DNA of 64,000 nt from Areca catechu (GCA_021397845.1 CM038052.1:140373854-140437853), one strand, 5' to 3'. Positions 44,509-57,480 are shown, numbered from the stretch's first letter. Notes: a model not told the origin generated them from the sequence alone. Translations and numbers: made by a program.

Positions 44509-45804
44509 CTAGCAATGCCAGAGAAAAGTGACATTGACATTATCTCTCTTTCTCTTCATTTTATCAACAAGTAGTATTTCATCATTGAGTTCTAAAGTCA
44601 GAAGATCATTTATAAAATAACCATGTCCGAATATTTTATTGCAATGAAGAATAGAGCAGCCATTGCTCTTTACATTTATCTCAAATCCTTGTTGTAATAA
44701 CAAGGGTATTGATATAATGTTTCTTACAATACCTGGGACATAGTAACATTCTTCCAACTTTAAAATATTACCCGAAGGTAATAGTAGAAGATAGGTGCCC
44801 ATAGCTTCAGCATACATGGCTTCTCCACTTGCGCCATATAATTTAAAGTCAACATTTTTTAAACTTCTAATTCTGTGGAGTCCCTATAAAGATCTACAGA
44901 TATGAGACCCACATGTGGCATCTGATACACTTGAATTAGAAACGGAAGCACTCAATGATAAATTAGTTTGTATCATGTACAAACATTTAGATGATCTACT
45001 TGCATCCGGCTTCACACTTGCAAGATATGTCTTGAAATTTTTTTTCCAATGCCCTTGCTTGCCGTAGTGGAAACAGGCTCCATCATTGATAGCCTTCTTA
45101 GCTTTCTTCTTCTTCTAGATGCTCCTTTTAGGGTAGAACTTTTTTTTCAAACCATTTTTCATTGCATGTTTCTTCTTCCCATTAATAAGAAGAAGATGAG
45201 CCTTATCACATTTTGAATGGCTCTCTACTGTCTTCAGCATATTCAACAATTCAAGCAAAGAAATATTCAGTTTATTCATGTGATAATTAAGAACAATCTA
45301 AGAGAAGGAATCTGGGAGTGATTACAGGATTAAGTCCTGATTGAGTTCATAATCCATCACAAACACTAATTGAACTAATCAGGTGATTAAGTCAATCATT
45401 TTTAATACATGGGTTTGTACAGATGAACACTCACTCATTCATGCACGGAGCAACTAGTTCGATATCTTGTATCGAGCAACCCTACTTTGATCTCCATATA
45501 GCTCCTTTAAATTTAGCAATATGGACTGAGGTTCCATTCCATCATGTTATCTTTGAAGCTCATTGCTTATGGAGGCTAACATGATGCACCTGACAGTTAT
45601 ACTGTCATTTTGCCATATTTTGTGTATGGCAATTTCCTCCTCGGATGCATCTTCTATAATTAATTCAGGATCCGAAGAATCTAGAATATAAGAAAGTTTT
45701 TCCAGAGTCAGAACTATTCTCAAGTTCCTCAACCAGTCCACATAATTGGGATCGGTTAACTTGTTGGCATTTAAGATGCCCTGTAGTGATAAATTTGAAG
45801 CCAT
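44509..45804 (-). pseudogene. Copia D gag and protease
   Basis: Gag starts MASNLSLQGILNANKLTDP at 45804; the upstream ATG at 45849 is in frame but lies in the leader. It runs through WQNDSITVRCIMLASISNELQR, a basic nucleocapsid, and a zinc knuckle (CFHYGKQGHWKKNF, two metal ligands changed). The protease region SVSDATCGSHI lacks the usual LDT/LDS context. 44817-44509 (102 codons) is the well-conserved stretch between protease and integrase (GTYLLLLPSGNILKLEECYY). Stops and frameshifts lie between 45540 and 44830. Confidence 0.83.
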
Positions 45805-47356
45805 AATATATATCTTATATTTAATTAAAAAATAATATAAGCAGACCACTCAAGATGATATTCATAACTAGATAAGAACTTTATATCTAATTATGTCTTC
45901 CACTATTTTATTCGAATACCATAACCCTCAATTTATGGTAAGCGAGAAACCTTACTAGTTTTTTTAGTGGAGTTGAGATCCCAATTCCTCATGTGTGCCT
46001 TGTGTTACACAACAAACACTCATGAGTTCAAAGGTAGGACTTCCTTTCCAATTGCAACCTATGCAATTCTTAATAATTAAACTACCTCTAAGATACTTAT
46101 AGTCTTATGTTACACAACAAACTATAATGTCTTAGTTTAGTCAAACCCTTTATTTCTATATAGCCATGATTGAATAATGTTGCCCTTGTGTTACACAACA
46201 AAGCAACAAGTCTAAACATGCTATAAAGCATTAAGTGCACCAAGACAAATTTTATATCAAATCCTAGAGTAGGCCTTGAGTTACACAACAAACCTATTAT
46301 AGTTTTGATATTAATTTGGCTTAGCATGAAGGAAGGCAAATTATAGTATACTTAATCAATTAGCATTCCCAAGTTAAGGTTTAGATATGACCAAATTGGC
46401 CAGGTAATTGGAAGGGGTGAGGGGGTCTCCCTGTTGCTTTCCTTAGACACCAATTGAATTTGTCAGGTCAGACAACAGAACCAATTAAAAATCTCATTCC
46501 CTTTACCTTCCCATAACCACTTTCCTAGACACCAATTGGCTGATCAAACCCTAATTGGTTTTGCATCATGATTAATTTAATATTATGACTAAATATAATT
46601 TTATGAGGGCTTTGATGGTCTCACACACATCCTAAATAATCATGTTATCATGTTTATAACAACAAGTATAACAATTGCATATCAATCCTGCATATGTATG
46701 GTATGATTATCCAACAAGTATATTTATCTTAATATGCAAATCATAGCATGATTATACAATACTCCGTTCACCTCACTTGTTCATGGGATATGGGCAAAGC
46801 GGCACCCCTATATGCCATAGAAGATCCCATTGAATGGGAAGAGAGGGCCTTTAAACCCTACTTGACCCCTATGATCGGATGGCCATGGTGACTAACCCAG
46901 TCCAATGTAGTTACTAGGATAACACATGTTACTAATATGCATTTGAATAGCAACATGCATAAGATCATATTAAAATAATAACATGCCCTTTTCATGATAA
47001 TATTTACTATCAAAAATAGATTAGGGATTATGTATAACAGCCCCTAATCCAATACCCAGTCCAATGTAGTTACTAGGATAACACATGTTACTAATATGCA
47101 TTTGAATAGCAACATGCATAAGATCATATTAAAATAATAACATGCCCTTTTCATGATAATATTTACTATCAAAAATAGATTAGGGATTATGTATAACAGC
47201 CCCTAATCCAATGGCAAATATCATACTATGATTATCTTACATAATCATGCATCATTCCAACGAACCCTAATTGTTGGCATGCATCAAAACCAATGATCAA
47301 ACTAATTGTCTCATAAGCATTTGATCATACAATTGACAATTAATTAAATGAATTAA
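45805..47356 (-). other. Copia D 5' leader with four stem-loops
   Basis: No gene. On the minus strand it carries TTGTGTAACACAAG-type stem-loops at 46275-46288, 46185-46198, 46104-46117 and 45999-46012, spaced about 90, 81 and 105 bp as in copia B. It also contains the 159-bp tandem duplication at 46895-47212. Confidence 0.75.
46895..47212. repeat. Perfect 159-bp tandem duplication
   Basis: 46895-47053 and 47054-47212 (both starting acccagtccaatgtag and ending cccctaatccaat) appear identical base for base. In an element whose other repeats are well diverged, this indicates a very recent duplication or an assembly artefact. Confidence 0.92.
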
Positions 47357-47373
47357 GGGTTGCTCTGATACCA
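47357..47373 (-). other. Copia D primer-binding site
   Basis: On the minus strand tggtatcagagcaaccc follows the LTR end ...acccatca after one base; it complements initiator Met tRNA. Confidence 0.92.
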
Positions 47374-47374
47374 C

Positions 47375-48656
47375 TGATGGGTTTCTTTAGGGTTTTATAC
47401 CATGAATGAGCAATGGATTACAAAAATTTGCACATAAAAATCCTAATCGGCTTGAAACCCTAATCCCAAGATCCCCTTATTCATGTACAATTAATAAGTC
47501 ACTAATAAGGGTTATGAAGAATAACTGGAATGCTGTTTTCCACTCCTTTCTATTAGGTTCACAAGTACAAGCCCTCCAACAGTGATCCACATAGGAATTG
47601 ATCCAAGGAAGAACTCCTATAATAGTTGCTTGCTTGACTAGGACTCTTTCTAACAGCCTTATGAACTTTCTCCTTTGTAGGACACTTTACCCTCCTGTAG
47701 GGCACTCTGAGTACTCTCCAAATCAACTCTTGGATCTAGAATAGCCCTCCTGTAGGACACACTAGGCTTATGTCTTAAAATCTAAGACTTGTCCTAGTAG
47801 AAAAATAAACCTTGTCTTAAAAAGACAAGTTTTGTCTTAAGGAGGAGGGAGGGAGAGAGACACTCAGCAAATCTTTCGATAGAAATCTGATATAAAACTT
47901 AGTATATTTCCCCTATTTATAGACTCAAGAGGGCCATGTGATATGACCAGTCACTGTCTTATCAGATATGATTTTTCAAGATCGAAGAGAAGTGATCCGG
48001 TTTAAAAAATCTTATATGATAAGTAAGTTCATGCGCCAAGGCTCATATCTATGTCATTTCATTTCTCTGGATTAATTCCCACTTACCGCATGGCAAGTAC
48101 CAGTCTCTGGGAAGCCAAGTGATATCTCTTCTATTCCCAAATATCAGAAAATATGAAGAGTCTTGATAGCAGAAGGACTCTACCTCAGACCATGCACCAA
48201 ACGAAAGGTCGCGTCCCTTCATGCATGTGGATCCTTCCTGCAATCTCTATGCTAATTCAAATAATGTTTTGACCGATCAACTTATCCGAGGAGACATGGG
48301 GATATGTTCCAAGAGGAGTACACATGAATAAGCCAGAGTGATTCATCTGTAGAAGGACTCTTGGTCCTTTCTGCACCCCCTTCCACCTTGGCATGCGAAA
48401 ACTTGCGCCCAAGTATCCCAACAGACTTGGACTCTAGTCCAAGTGGCATCAAATGTCTAAATAAAATTAGTTAAAATATAACAAAGGATGTCTTAGTTAA
48501 GACATGTCCCGATTAAGTCTTTCTTAAATTGGTTAATCAAATTATCAAGAAACTGGACCTATATCGACTTGGGTTAGGAAATGGGTTAGCCTACACATGC
48601 TAGTGTGCAGTCTAGCTAACCAATTAGGATCCCATGACCCTAACTAAATTATGAAT
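47375..48656 (-). repeat. Partial LTR adjoining the copia D primer site
   Basis: 1282 bp equivalent to 39471 to about 40755 of the left LTR (the promoter-distal end in minus sense), then abruptly joined to a second, complete LTR. The join falls within aaattatgaat. Confidence 0.85.
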
Positions 48657-50796
48657 TTATGAGTTTCTTAAGGGTCTTCTAGCATAAATGAACTCTAGAT
48701 TTCAAAAATTTTACACATAAAACCCTTATAGTCTAGAAACCCTAATCCCAAGATCCCCTTATTCATGTACAACTAATAAGTCACTAATAAGGGTTATGAT
48801 AAATACCTGGAATGCTGTTTTCCACTCCTTTCCACTAGGCTCAAAAGTGCAAGCCCTCCAATAGTGACCCATATAGGAATTGACCCAAGGAATAACTCCT
48901 ACTATAGTTGCTTGCTTGACTAGGACTCCTTATGACAGCCTTATGGACCTTCTCTTTTGTAGGACACCCTACCCTGCTGTAAGGCACTCGAGTACTCTCC
49001 AAATCCACTCTTGGAACTAGGATTTCCCTCTTGTAGGACACACTAGGCTTACATCTTAAAAACTAAGACTTGTCCAAGTGGGAAAAACCTTGCCTTAGAA
49101 GGACAAGTTTATTTTTATCTTGAGGAGGGAGGGGGAGAGACTATCAGTATTTCTTCTATTGGAAAATCTAATCTCATACTCAGATTACCACCCCCTATTT
49201 ATAGACTTAAGATGGGTGTGTGATATGCCTAGTCACTATCTTATTAGATAAGTTTTTTCAATACCAAAGAGTAGTGATCTGGTTGAGAAAACTTATCTTG
49301 ATAAAACACTTCATGCGTCTAGGCGCATATCTGCATCCCCTCCATTTCCAGACTTAATCCCCACTTGCGACATGGCAAGTATCGGTCACTGGAAAGCCAA
49401 GAGGCATCACTTCAATTCCCAAGCACTGGAGATAATGAAGAGTCTAGACTGCAGAAGGACTCTGCCTCATACCGCGTGCCATATGAAGAGTTGCGACTCT
49501 TCACGTGCACGCACCTTTCATTCAATCTCCATGGTAATTCAAATATATTTTAACCAGTCAATCAGTCTTAGGAGGCAAGTGGATGTGTGCCAAGTAGAGT
49601 CCAGATGAATACAGCAAGAGAGATACATTTACAGAAGGACTCTTCTACCTTTCTGCACCCTCTTTTCCTTAGAGCATGCAACCTTGCACCCAAGCATCCC
49701 AGCCGACTTGGACTCTTGTCCAAGTGGCACCAAATGTCCAAAATAAGTCAGACAAAATCTGACGTAGGCTGCCTTAATTAAGACATGTCCCAATTTAAGT
49801 CTCCCTTAAATTGGTAGATCAATTTAGCAAGTAACTAGACCCAAATCAACTTCGGTTAGGAATTAGGTTAGCCTGCACATGCTAGTGTGCAATCTAACTA
49901 ACAAATTAGGATCCCATTACCCTAATTAAATTATAGATGACTTCCTTGGTCAACTCCCTAATGTGTGTGACCCTTTGGATTCCATATCTAGCTAGCAGTA
50001 GGTCTAGGTTCAAGCCGATTCGAACCAATCAAACATGATTGACCTAATTAGGTCAAATTGTGCTGACCTAAGTTACCAATTTGAACTATCCATCAAATTG
50101 ACTCATGAAACCAATCCAATTGATTCATGAATACCTACAAGACATGATTGACATCTTGCAACATGTCATGCCTACTCGAAAGATGAGAAATTTGATCAAA
50201 AGTATTTAAATACCCTTCAGTAGAAAGTTACCGTGGAATTCAATCTTTCGATCTCTCGTTATCTCGATTAAGTGATGGATATGGATAGATGACAAACACT
50301 AGCACTTAGTCATTTCAATTTTCTATTTAATAATGAAGACTCAGTCGATGACTGATTAGAAACCAATTCTAATCTCATCCTGCTTTGATCAAAGACCTCT
50401 TGAGTCATCAATTGAAGAGATCACTTGGGATAACAATTTCTCTTACTAGGAATGATCGATTCCTTGTTGGACCACTCATATCCTTCATACATATCCGAGA
50501 ACAGCCCATACATAACTTACTATTATGAATGAGTACGAACCAAAACATGGCTTAGTGTGCATAAGGAACCATGGTGACCTTAGGTCTATCACTTGCATAA
50601 CTCCTACTATGAGAACTATCTTTTGATAAGTAGTAAGACTTCCATAAGATAGTCTCAGTATGAATCAGTTCAGTGAACTCATACCCTAATGAGCACCCTT
50701 ATCCTTGTACTAGTGTCTCTAAACAAGTGGCTGTGAGACCAACAACCCTCTCCATCGAGCATACAAAGGATAAGCTAGTCCTTTTGGAAGCATCGA
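48657..50796 (-). repeat. Complete copia D-type LTR, left segment
   Basis: Starts ttatgagtttcttaaggg (decayed TG) and follows the left LTR to gcatcga, where Chromo-3 is inserted; atcga (50792-50796) is the left TSD. It resumes at 55181. Total about 2401 bp. Confidence 0.85.
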
Positions 50797-52344
50797 TGAT
50801 GCTGGATGACTCTATGATTGCTAAACATGCATGAAAAAAGTAAACTAATTTTTTAATATTTTTTTATAATTTTATTTGCAGGCTAGATTCCTAAATTAAA
50901 GTAAGAACTATCATAAGGAGTAGCAATGCAAAGAATCATCATATCCCAAGCAAACTCATGCAAAATAAAAAATTACCAGGACCAAAGAATTGAGAAACTC
51001 CTAGATTATGATAGCTTATCACCATCAAATAAGAAATTAAAAGAAGGGAATGATGTTACCAATCAGTCATTTGAAGAACTTTCGATGAAGAGATCACACA
51101 ACACTCTGATTGAAACCTGGGTGATGAAGCTCGGTTCCCTTAATTTGATGGCTGATTTGGGCGGTCCTATAGGCAAGGAAAGCATCCTCTAGGGAGGTGA
51201 AACACCTCGGGGATCCTACAAAATATCAAGGGTCAATCAAAATAGCAAGTAAGAAAAAGAAAGGCAACTAGGTTTAGAAGGAATCAGGTTAGGGTTTAGA
51301 AGCGAGCAGCTTGAAGCTTGATGAAGATCTCCTTGCTTGGCAGCATAGGGCCCTCCTTCCTGGATGTGTGAAGGCTTGGATGGTAGTGAGTTAGGGCATG
51401 GAAGGATGCTAAGGTAGCTTGGAATTCAACCAAGAATAGTAGTAACCAAAGAAAAAATAAAAACAAAGTAACACCAACCTCGCATGCTCAAATAAATATC
51501 ACCATGGTTTTTGATATCATGAATAAAAATTGATTACAAGAGGGGGAGGGGTTCAGTATTTATAAAGTTTCCATGCCCTCTAACTAGGGTTACACACTTG
51601 GGTTACAAGACCTCTCCGAGCTTGGTTAGAATTACAAGTCCTAAACAAACTAAGAAGAACTCCCATCTAAGTTAGCATTTGACCTAGTCTTCTCCTTCTC
51701 CCTTCATGCTTTGACTATTCCACTCAAGGACACCTCTTGGACTTGGTCAACACTTCAAGGATGCTTAGGAGGTCATCTAGATCTTCTAAGGGCAACAAGG
51801 GGCCGGCCCAAAGGGGCTTGGGCCTTTAGAAGCTGGGGTGGCCTAGTAGCCTGGTATCAGGAATATTCAATGGAATCTTTCATTTTTAGGGCTTGGGCTT
51901 GGCTCCTGGGCTTGATTTCTTTGGGATAGGATGCTGGTGGACCTCCAGAATCATGGATGCCCTAGTTTAGGAATATGCTCTGGCATCTAGGAAGGAATCT
52001 GGGCATCTGGAGGGCATCTGGAAGGAATCAGGGTTTTCTGAAGGCATCTTGGATCCTGTGGTGTCACACAAAATCCAATAATTTAATGTAGTGGCCTCTA
52101 ACTCTTTGATGAGGCCTGGTAGAACTCCAAAATAGTGTAACCTCATCTCTTGTAAAAAAATTGGACTTATACTGGACTCATACAGATGTATAGGACTCAA
52201 TTTACTATACTAGGTTGAGGGTTGAGACAAATCAACTAACCTCAATTTATTACAGGACTCAATTACAAAACTTCCAAAACATTGACACATGACAAGGAAA
52301 ACCATATGAGATCCAGTGATCTATGTCTGATCCTGGTGTCCTCA
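50797..52344 (-). repeat. Chromo-3 3' LTR
   Basis: 1548 bp. On the minus strand it starts TGAGGACACCAGGATCAG after ccaacacccaaacagg. Minus-strand TATAAATA at 51557-51564. Open frames 50926-51192 and 51711-51929 (plus) are within the LTR and have no recognisable similarity. Confidence 0.85.
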
Positions 52345-52370
52345 CCTGTTTGGGTGTTGGATTGGTGGAT

Positions 52371-52439
52371 CTAGGTGGTTAATTGGGCTACCATCTGTTC
52401 ATTCATGGCTTTTATGAAAGCCTCAAAATTAGGATCCAT
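52371..52439 (-). pseudogene. Chromo-3 remnant ORF, first 22 codons
   Basis: Minus strand: MDPNFEAFIKAMNEQMVAQ, then TAG at 52373-52371. This is the N-terminus of the same protein as in Chromo-2 and Chromo-4 (MESNLE..IKAMNEQ). Everything beyond about 30 codons has been deleted up to the polypurine region. Confidence 0.72.
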
Positions 52440-53580
52440 GGTTGAGTTGGGTTGGGGTGTAGACTTCTGGTATTGGGTTCCTAGTCTAGTGTTCATACAA
52501 CAAATCAAACAATCAAAATGAAATGATGCAACCAAGCATGGAAAAAGAGAGAAAAGGCTAGTACAATCTAGGGTTTCCTAGACCTAGAGCCAAAACTGGG
52601 TGGGTCAGCTCAACTTACACCAAACCCAATAGCTAATCCTTCCTCTAGCTAGGTAGAGGGTGGGAGTGTTGGAGGCCCTCCTGCTTTCATAGGGACCCAA
52701 TTAAAAACCACAACACCACTTAGGTCGTTTGACTCTGGACCCTCAGCCTTAGACACCAGATTTCAGTAACAGCCATAAGATTAAATGCACTAGTTGGCCC
52801 ACACAGCTCAGACCCGACCTGTTGGTGTCACCGAGCCCTCTAGGGCAAATTAGGTCTAATTGATTTTAATTAAGGATTAGGTGGAAATGCTAGGTAGTTG
52901 TTTTCGGCCCAGGACAGGTTATGACCTACTGCCCTGATGTTATATTGATTGCCCTTAAGATTAGATTAATAGATGATGAACATTCAATGGTCCTGATGCA
53001 AATTAAAATAAATCAGAAAATATAATATTTTCTTAATGATTTATAATGTGTCAAGTTAGGTTTAAGTTAACTGGGGTTATCAAACAAAGTTTGGCTTGGG
53101 ATTGGGGGGGGTTTGGATGTTAATTAGCTTTTGGTTGAACAAGTATGTAGAATAGCAGAATTCAGAAAATTAGGATTTCAGAAGATGCAAATTTGACACT
53201 ATTTATGATGCAAAAAAAATTCAAAAAAGTTATAGGACAGAGGATGGATGGTGATTATGATATCTACCAAATTTAATGCAAAAAAATAAGAAATTTGATG
53301 CAAATCTTATGGTTTTTAGACTGATGCAAAAATTTTAGGATTTTGATAGGGTTTTTAAGATGCCAAATTTTAATGATTTAAAATTTTATAAAATTAATTA
53401 AAAATTATGATAACATAAAGGACTATACAGAAAACAATTCCTGCAAATTTCATGGAAAAATAAAATTCCTAAATGGTTGAAATCAGATGAAAATCAGACA
53501 CCTAATGCAGGGGACAGGATGCAAAAAATTCAGAAATTAGGGATGTATGAATCTAATGCAAATAAAAACTATCATAAACC
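52440..53580 (-). other. Chromo-3 leader
   Basis: AT-rich, non-coding, with the conserved leader block at 52810-52880 (minus). It is the main content of the interior. Confidence 0.6.
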
Positions 53581-53593
53581 TGCTCTAATACCA
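53581..53593 (-). other. Chromo-3 primer-binding site
   Basis: On the minus strand tggtattagagca, one change from the initiator Met tRNA complement, three bases after the LTR. Confidence 0.8.
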
Positions 53594-53596
53594 AAC

Positions 53597-55175
53597 TGAT
53601 GCAAGACAACTCTAAGATTGCTAATCATGCATGAAAATAGTAAACTAATTTTTTTATATTTTTTTATATTTTTATTTGAAGGCTAGATTCTCATAATAAA
53701 GTAAGAACTAGCATAAAGAGTAACAATACAAAGAAACATTGTATCGCAGGCAAACTCATGCAAAATAATAAATTACTAGGACCAGAGAATTTAGAAACTC
53801 TTGAATTAGGATAGCTTATCTTCATCAAATCAGAAATTAAAAAAAGGGAAGGATGTTACCAATCATTGATTTAAAGAACTTCCGAAGAAGAGATCACACA
53901 ACACTCTAATTGGATCCTGGGTGATGAAGCTCAGTTCCCTTGATTAGATGGCTGATTTGGGCAGTCCTGGAGACAAAGAAAGCCTCCTATGGGGAGGTGA
54001 AACACCTCGGGGATCCTGCAAAATATCAAGGGTCAATCAAAATAGCAAGTAAGAAAAAGAAAGGGAACTAGGTTTAGAAAGAATCCGGTTTGGGTTTAGA
54101 AGCGGGTGGCTTCAAGCTTGATGAAGATCTCCTTGCTTGGCGGCCTAGGGCACTCCTTCTTGGATGTGTGAAGGCTTTGATGGCAGTGAGTTAGGGCATG
54201 GAAGGATGCTAGGGCAGCAAGGAATTCAGCCAAGCAAGAGAACACAAACACAAACCAAAGATCAAAAGCAAAATAACACAAGCTCGCAAGCTCAAATAAA
54301 TTTACCAGGGTTTTGATATCAAGAATAAAAATTGATTACAAGAGCGGGAGGGATGGGGTATTTATAAAGTTCCCATGCCCTCTTCTAACTTGGCTTACAT
54401 CTAGGTTAACAAGCCTTTTCCTAGTTAGATTACATGTCCTTTCCTAGTTAGGTTAGAATTACAAAACTTAAAAGAACTAGAAATCCTAACTATGTTAGAC
54501 TAGTCTTCTCCTTCTCACTTAAGGACACCTCCCTTTGAGCTTTGACTTGGTCAACCCTTCAAGGATGCCTAGGGGGCCATGTTGTGCTTCTAGGAGCAGC
54601 AAGGGGCTGGCCCAAAGGGGCTTGGGTGAATGGGCTTTGGCCTCTAGAAGCTGGGATGGCCTGGTAGCCTTGTAGCTAGAATATTCCGTGATATCTTGCT
54701 TTCTAAGGGATTGGGCTTAGTTCCTGGGCTTGATTTCTTTGGGATAGGATATAGGTAGACCTTTAGAATCATGGATTCCCAAGTCTGGGAATATACTCTG
54801 GCATCTGGAAGGGAATCTGGACATCTGGAGGGCATCTAGAAGGAATCAGGGTCTCCGGAAGGCAACTTGGATCCTGTGGTGTCACACAAAATCCAATGGA
54901 CTAATGTAGTGGCCTCTGACTCCTTAATGTGGCCTGGTGGAACTCCAAAATAAGGTGACCTCCTCTCTTGTATAAAAACTGGGCTTATACTGGACTCATA
55001 ATTGATGTACAGGACTCAAAATACTGACTAGGTTGAGGATTGAGACAAATCAACTAACCACAACTTATTACAGGACTCATTCTTAATTGATTACAAAATT
55101 TTCAAAACTTTAACACATGACAAATTAAACCATATGAGATCCAGGGATCCAAGTCTAATCCTGGTGGCCCCATCA
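53597..55175 (-). repeat. Chromo-3 5' LTR
   Basis: 1579 bp. On the minus strand it starts TGATGGGGCCACCAGGATTAG and ends ...cttgcatca. Minus-strand TATAAATA at 54359-54366. Confidence 0.87.
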
Positions 55176-55180
55176 ATCGT

Positions 55181-55441
55181 TCCTCGAATCGATGATCCAA
55201 TGACTAGGAACATTTTTTATTAGGGTTTATAGGAACTTTAGGTCTCACCGTTATGATCTCTATCATAACCCTAATTCCATTACCCTAATCTATAGGGCTC
55301 ATCATAATCTTTAAATAAGATAGCAATATGATGAAATAAAATTCCTTCATTAATTTAATAATGTCATACAAGAGTTGGAAGATTACAAAAATGCCCTTAT
55401 AAAGATTGGCTTTTAAGGCACTTTTCTTTCAGATATTAGGT
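55181..55441 (-). repeat. Complete copia D-type LTR, right segment
   Basis: Continues from 50796 after Chromo-3, matching 41623-41883 of the left LTR, and ends (plus) ...cacttttctttca. Confidence 0.87.
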
Positions 55442-55693
55442 ATCATTGCTAGATGGTCACTTTGATTAATATAGAAAGTTTTTCCTATGCTACTGGCTTA
55501 GAGTTAGAACCTATGGGATTACACACAAAGAAATTTCTAACTGATCTAATGGCTAATTAATGATTAAGAATCATTTCAAGATTTAATAATCAAAATAATT
55601 AAAGATTGACCTTGAGTCAACTCATCAGTGGGTCAACTCATCTATAAGTTGACTTAAGGATAGTAGACATTAGTGAAAAGATGGACTTTAACC
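55442..55693 (+). mobile_element. Older copia-type LTR, right fragment
   Basis: gatattaggtatcattgctagatgg, then cctatgctactggcttagag and gggattacacacaaag, as in Tork/Ivana-type copia LTRs. It continues the fragment at 38664-39470. It is cut off where Chromo-4 begins. Confidence 0.5.
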
Positions 55694-56850
55694 ATGGAGT
55701 CCAATCTAGAAGCCCTCATAAAAGCCCTAAGTGAAATGATGGACTTCAAATTTGACCGAACCAATACCCAATTGAGTCAGAAGCTTGACCAAACCCAAAC
55801 CCAAACCCAAACTTAGCTTGCCCAATTGACCATTCAGATTAACCAGATAACCCAATCAAAAAACCAAACGATCCATAGGATTGATCCATAAGATGACCAA
55901 ATAGGAACCCTAGACAAGGCCCATAGAGCGGAACCCTTGCCCTATAATCGCCAGAAACCCATAGTCCCTAGAAATGAACCCAGTAGTAACCCACTATCCC
56001 TCAGTCTACCTAAACCCTATAGGATTTGTATCCCTAGCTGTGAGCCTAGTATTGGTCCTTTTTTCTTTAGTCAACCCCCTCTTACCACCTAATTGGTTCA
56101 CCATGATGACCTTGAAGAGGAAATATATAAAGTTGATGAGGGCCTAGTGAATGAGTATGAGGAAGAAGAGGAGTTCCCCATAGATGACCTAGGATTGTTG
56201 ACCCTGACCATACTCAGGTAGAAACCAACCAAGAATTAGTTGACCAAGAATATAACCAAGCAGAAGACCACACAACAATAGTTAAACCTGACCATACCCA
56301 AGCTGAATTGGTAGTAGAAGACAAGTTAGAGGAAGAGAATCTAATTGTAGAGCCTAGTCTTGAATTTTCTGAGCCAAAAGAATTTATTAAGGACTTGATT
56401 TCTTATCAGTACCTTCAGGATAAATTCACTCTTTTGACTCCCATTGATCTCTCACCCAAAATTAGTGACTCATTTTTCAATCATGCCAACCCAGTAGATA
56501 TACCTCAACCTCATAAGGTCAACCTTATTAGTATATGACTCATCCCTTAAACACCTTCTTGTCTTTTAGTCTATCCGATCAATTCCAACCCCTTTTCTTA
56601 CTTTCTACCTTACTAGACTAACCCTAAATCCACCTCATATTTTCTGCCTTTTCTTGGATCTTTTTATGATTCTTTAACCATTCACCTGCATCATGTAGAG
56701 GTTTGCATGTTGCGTTCATTCATTACACATGTTAGGTTTAAATATTACTTTTGGTATACTTTGTGGCATTTGCTAGGAGTACATTTTAAATTCTCCTATG
56801 CATTCCAATCTAGGATTAAACCTAGAAAGTCTATAGTCTGTTAGGTTAGA
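55694..56850 (+). pseudogene. Chromo-4 copy of the unrecognised acidic protein
   Basis: MESNLEALIKALSEMM, a Gln/Thr-rich helix-like N-terminus (KLDQTQTQTQT, then TAG), a Pro-rich middle, and an acidic stretch (VNEYEEEEEFPIDDLG, frameshifted). An open piece follows at 56308-56538 (KEFIKDLIS, QPHKVNLISI), then LHHVEV and YTLWHLLGV. The same motif order as in Chromo-1 and Chromo-2 shows a common ancestor; multiple stops. Confidence 0.75.
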
Positions 56851-56999
56851 CCCAAAGAGTCTAATAAATTTCCTTTGATAAGGAAGTCTAGTCGAGTCTA
56901 TTAAGTGTTAGTTTTGAGTCCAATATATTCACAGCCCTGAATCACATATCCATATCTGCACTAGCCTCTGCACAGCATATGAATCAAGAATTTTGTCAA

Positions 57000-57480
57000 G
57001 AGCTGAACATAAGTAATGAACTAAATAACAACTTGGCTAATTCCCAAAGGAAAGATAAAATTTTTATGTAGATGAATATGTGATGGTAAAAGAATTTTCT
57101 ACTCACGATGCTGGCCCATCCAAAATAATGAACAGTAGTGGACCCAATGCCTATGTGCCTGAGATATCACCTGATTTAGGTATTAGCTCCACCTTCATCA
57201 TCTCAGATCTGATACAGACTAGGGAGACAGCAATGATACCAGTGAGCCCCTTGAGCCACTCCCTTTCTTTGTGAGTGAACCCACCCTAGAGCGACCAAAT
57301 ACAATTTGGCCATTTGGTGAGAAAAAGATTGAGAGAGCTCTAGATGACCTAGCTATCGATACCTGGGATAGAGACTAGCAGCGGTACTTTGTTGGTGGCA
57401 TGGTCAGCCAGAATCTGTGAACTTGTGAAATGCTAGTGCAGATCTGCAGTGCCTTAACCCAGACCCACCTTGAGCCAAAT
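57000..57480 (+). pseudogene. Integrase tail and decayed chromodomain, Chromo-4
   Basis: AYVPEISPDLGISSTFIISDL (57080-57274 frame) is the integrase C-terminal motif. The following EKIERALDDLAIDT and LQCLNPD are the chromodomain remnant, with frameshifts. It precedes the polypurine-like ccccaccccgaaaaaat and the LTR. Confidence 0.72.

Larger units (their letters stand above)
50797..55175 (-). mobile_element. Chromo-3: nearly codeless deletion derivative
   Basis: 4379 bp on the minus strand, in the copia D-type LTR, TSD atcga/atcgt (50792-50796, 55176-55180; one mismatch). LTRs are 50797-52344 (3') and 53597-55175 (5'). The 1252-bp interior holds a primer-binding site, the family leader and only the first 22 codons of the family ORF before running straight into the 3' LTR. 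Confidence 0.88.
39471..55441 (-). mobile_element. Copia D with duplicated 5' LTR and nested Chromo-3
   Basis: Minus-strand element of the same family as A/B. 3' LTR 39471-41883 (2413 bp), interior 41884-47374, then on the right a partial LTR (47375-48656) joined to a full LTR (48657-50796 plus 55181-55441, 2401 bp) that is split by Chromo-3. Flanks cataa (left) and gatat (right) are not a clean TSD, consistent with age or rearrangement. Confidence 0.82.

Noticed and set aside
48657..55441. Full LTR read as a simple solo LTR inserted in the copia D LTR
   Set aside because: Flanks (tgaat on the left, gatat on the right) are not a TSD, and the remainder of the interrupted LTR does not follow on the right.
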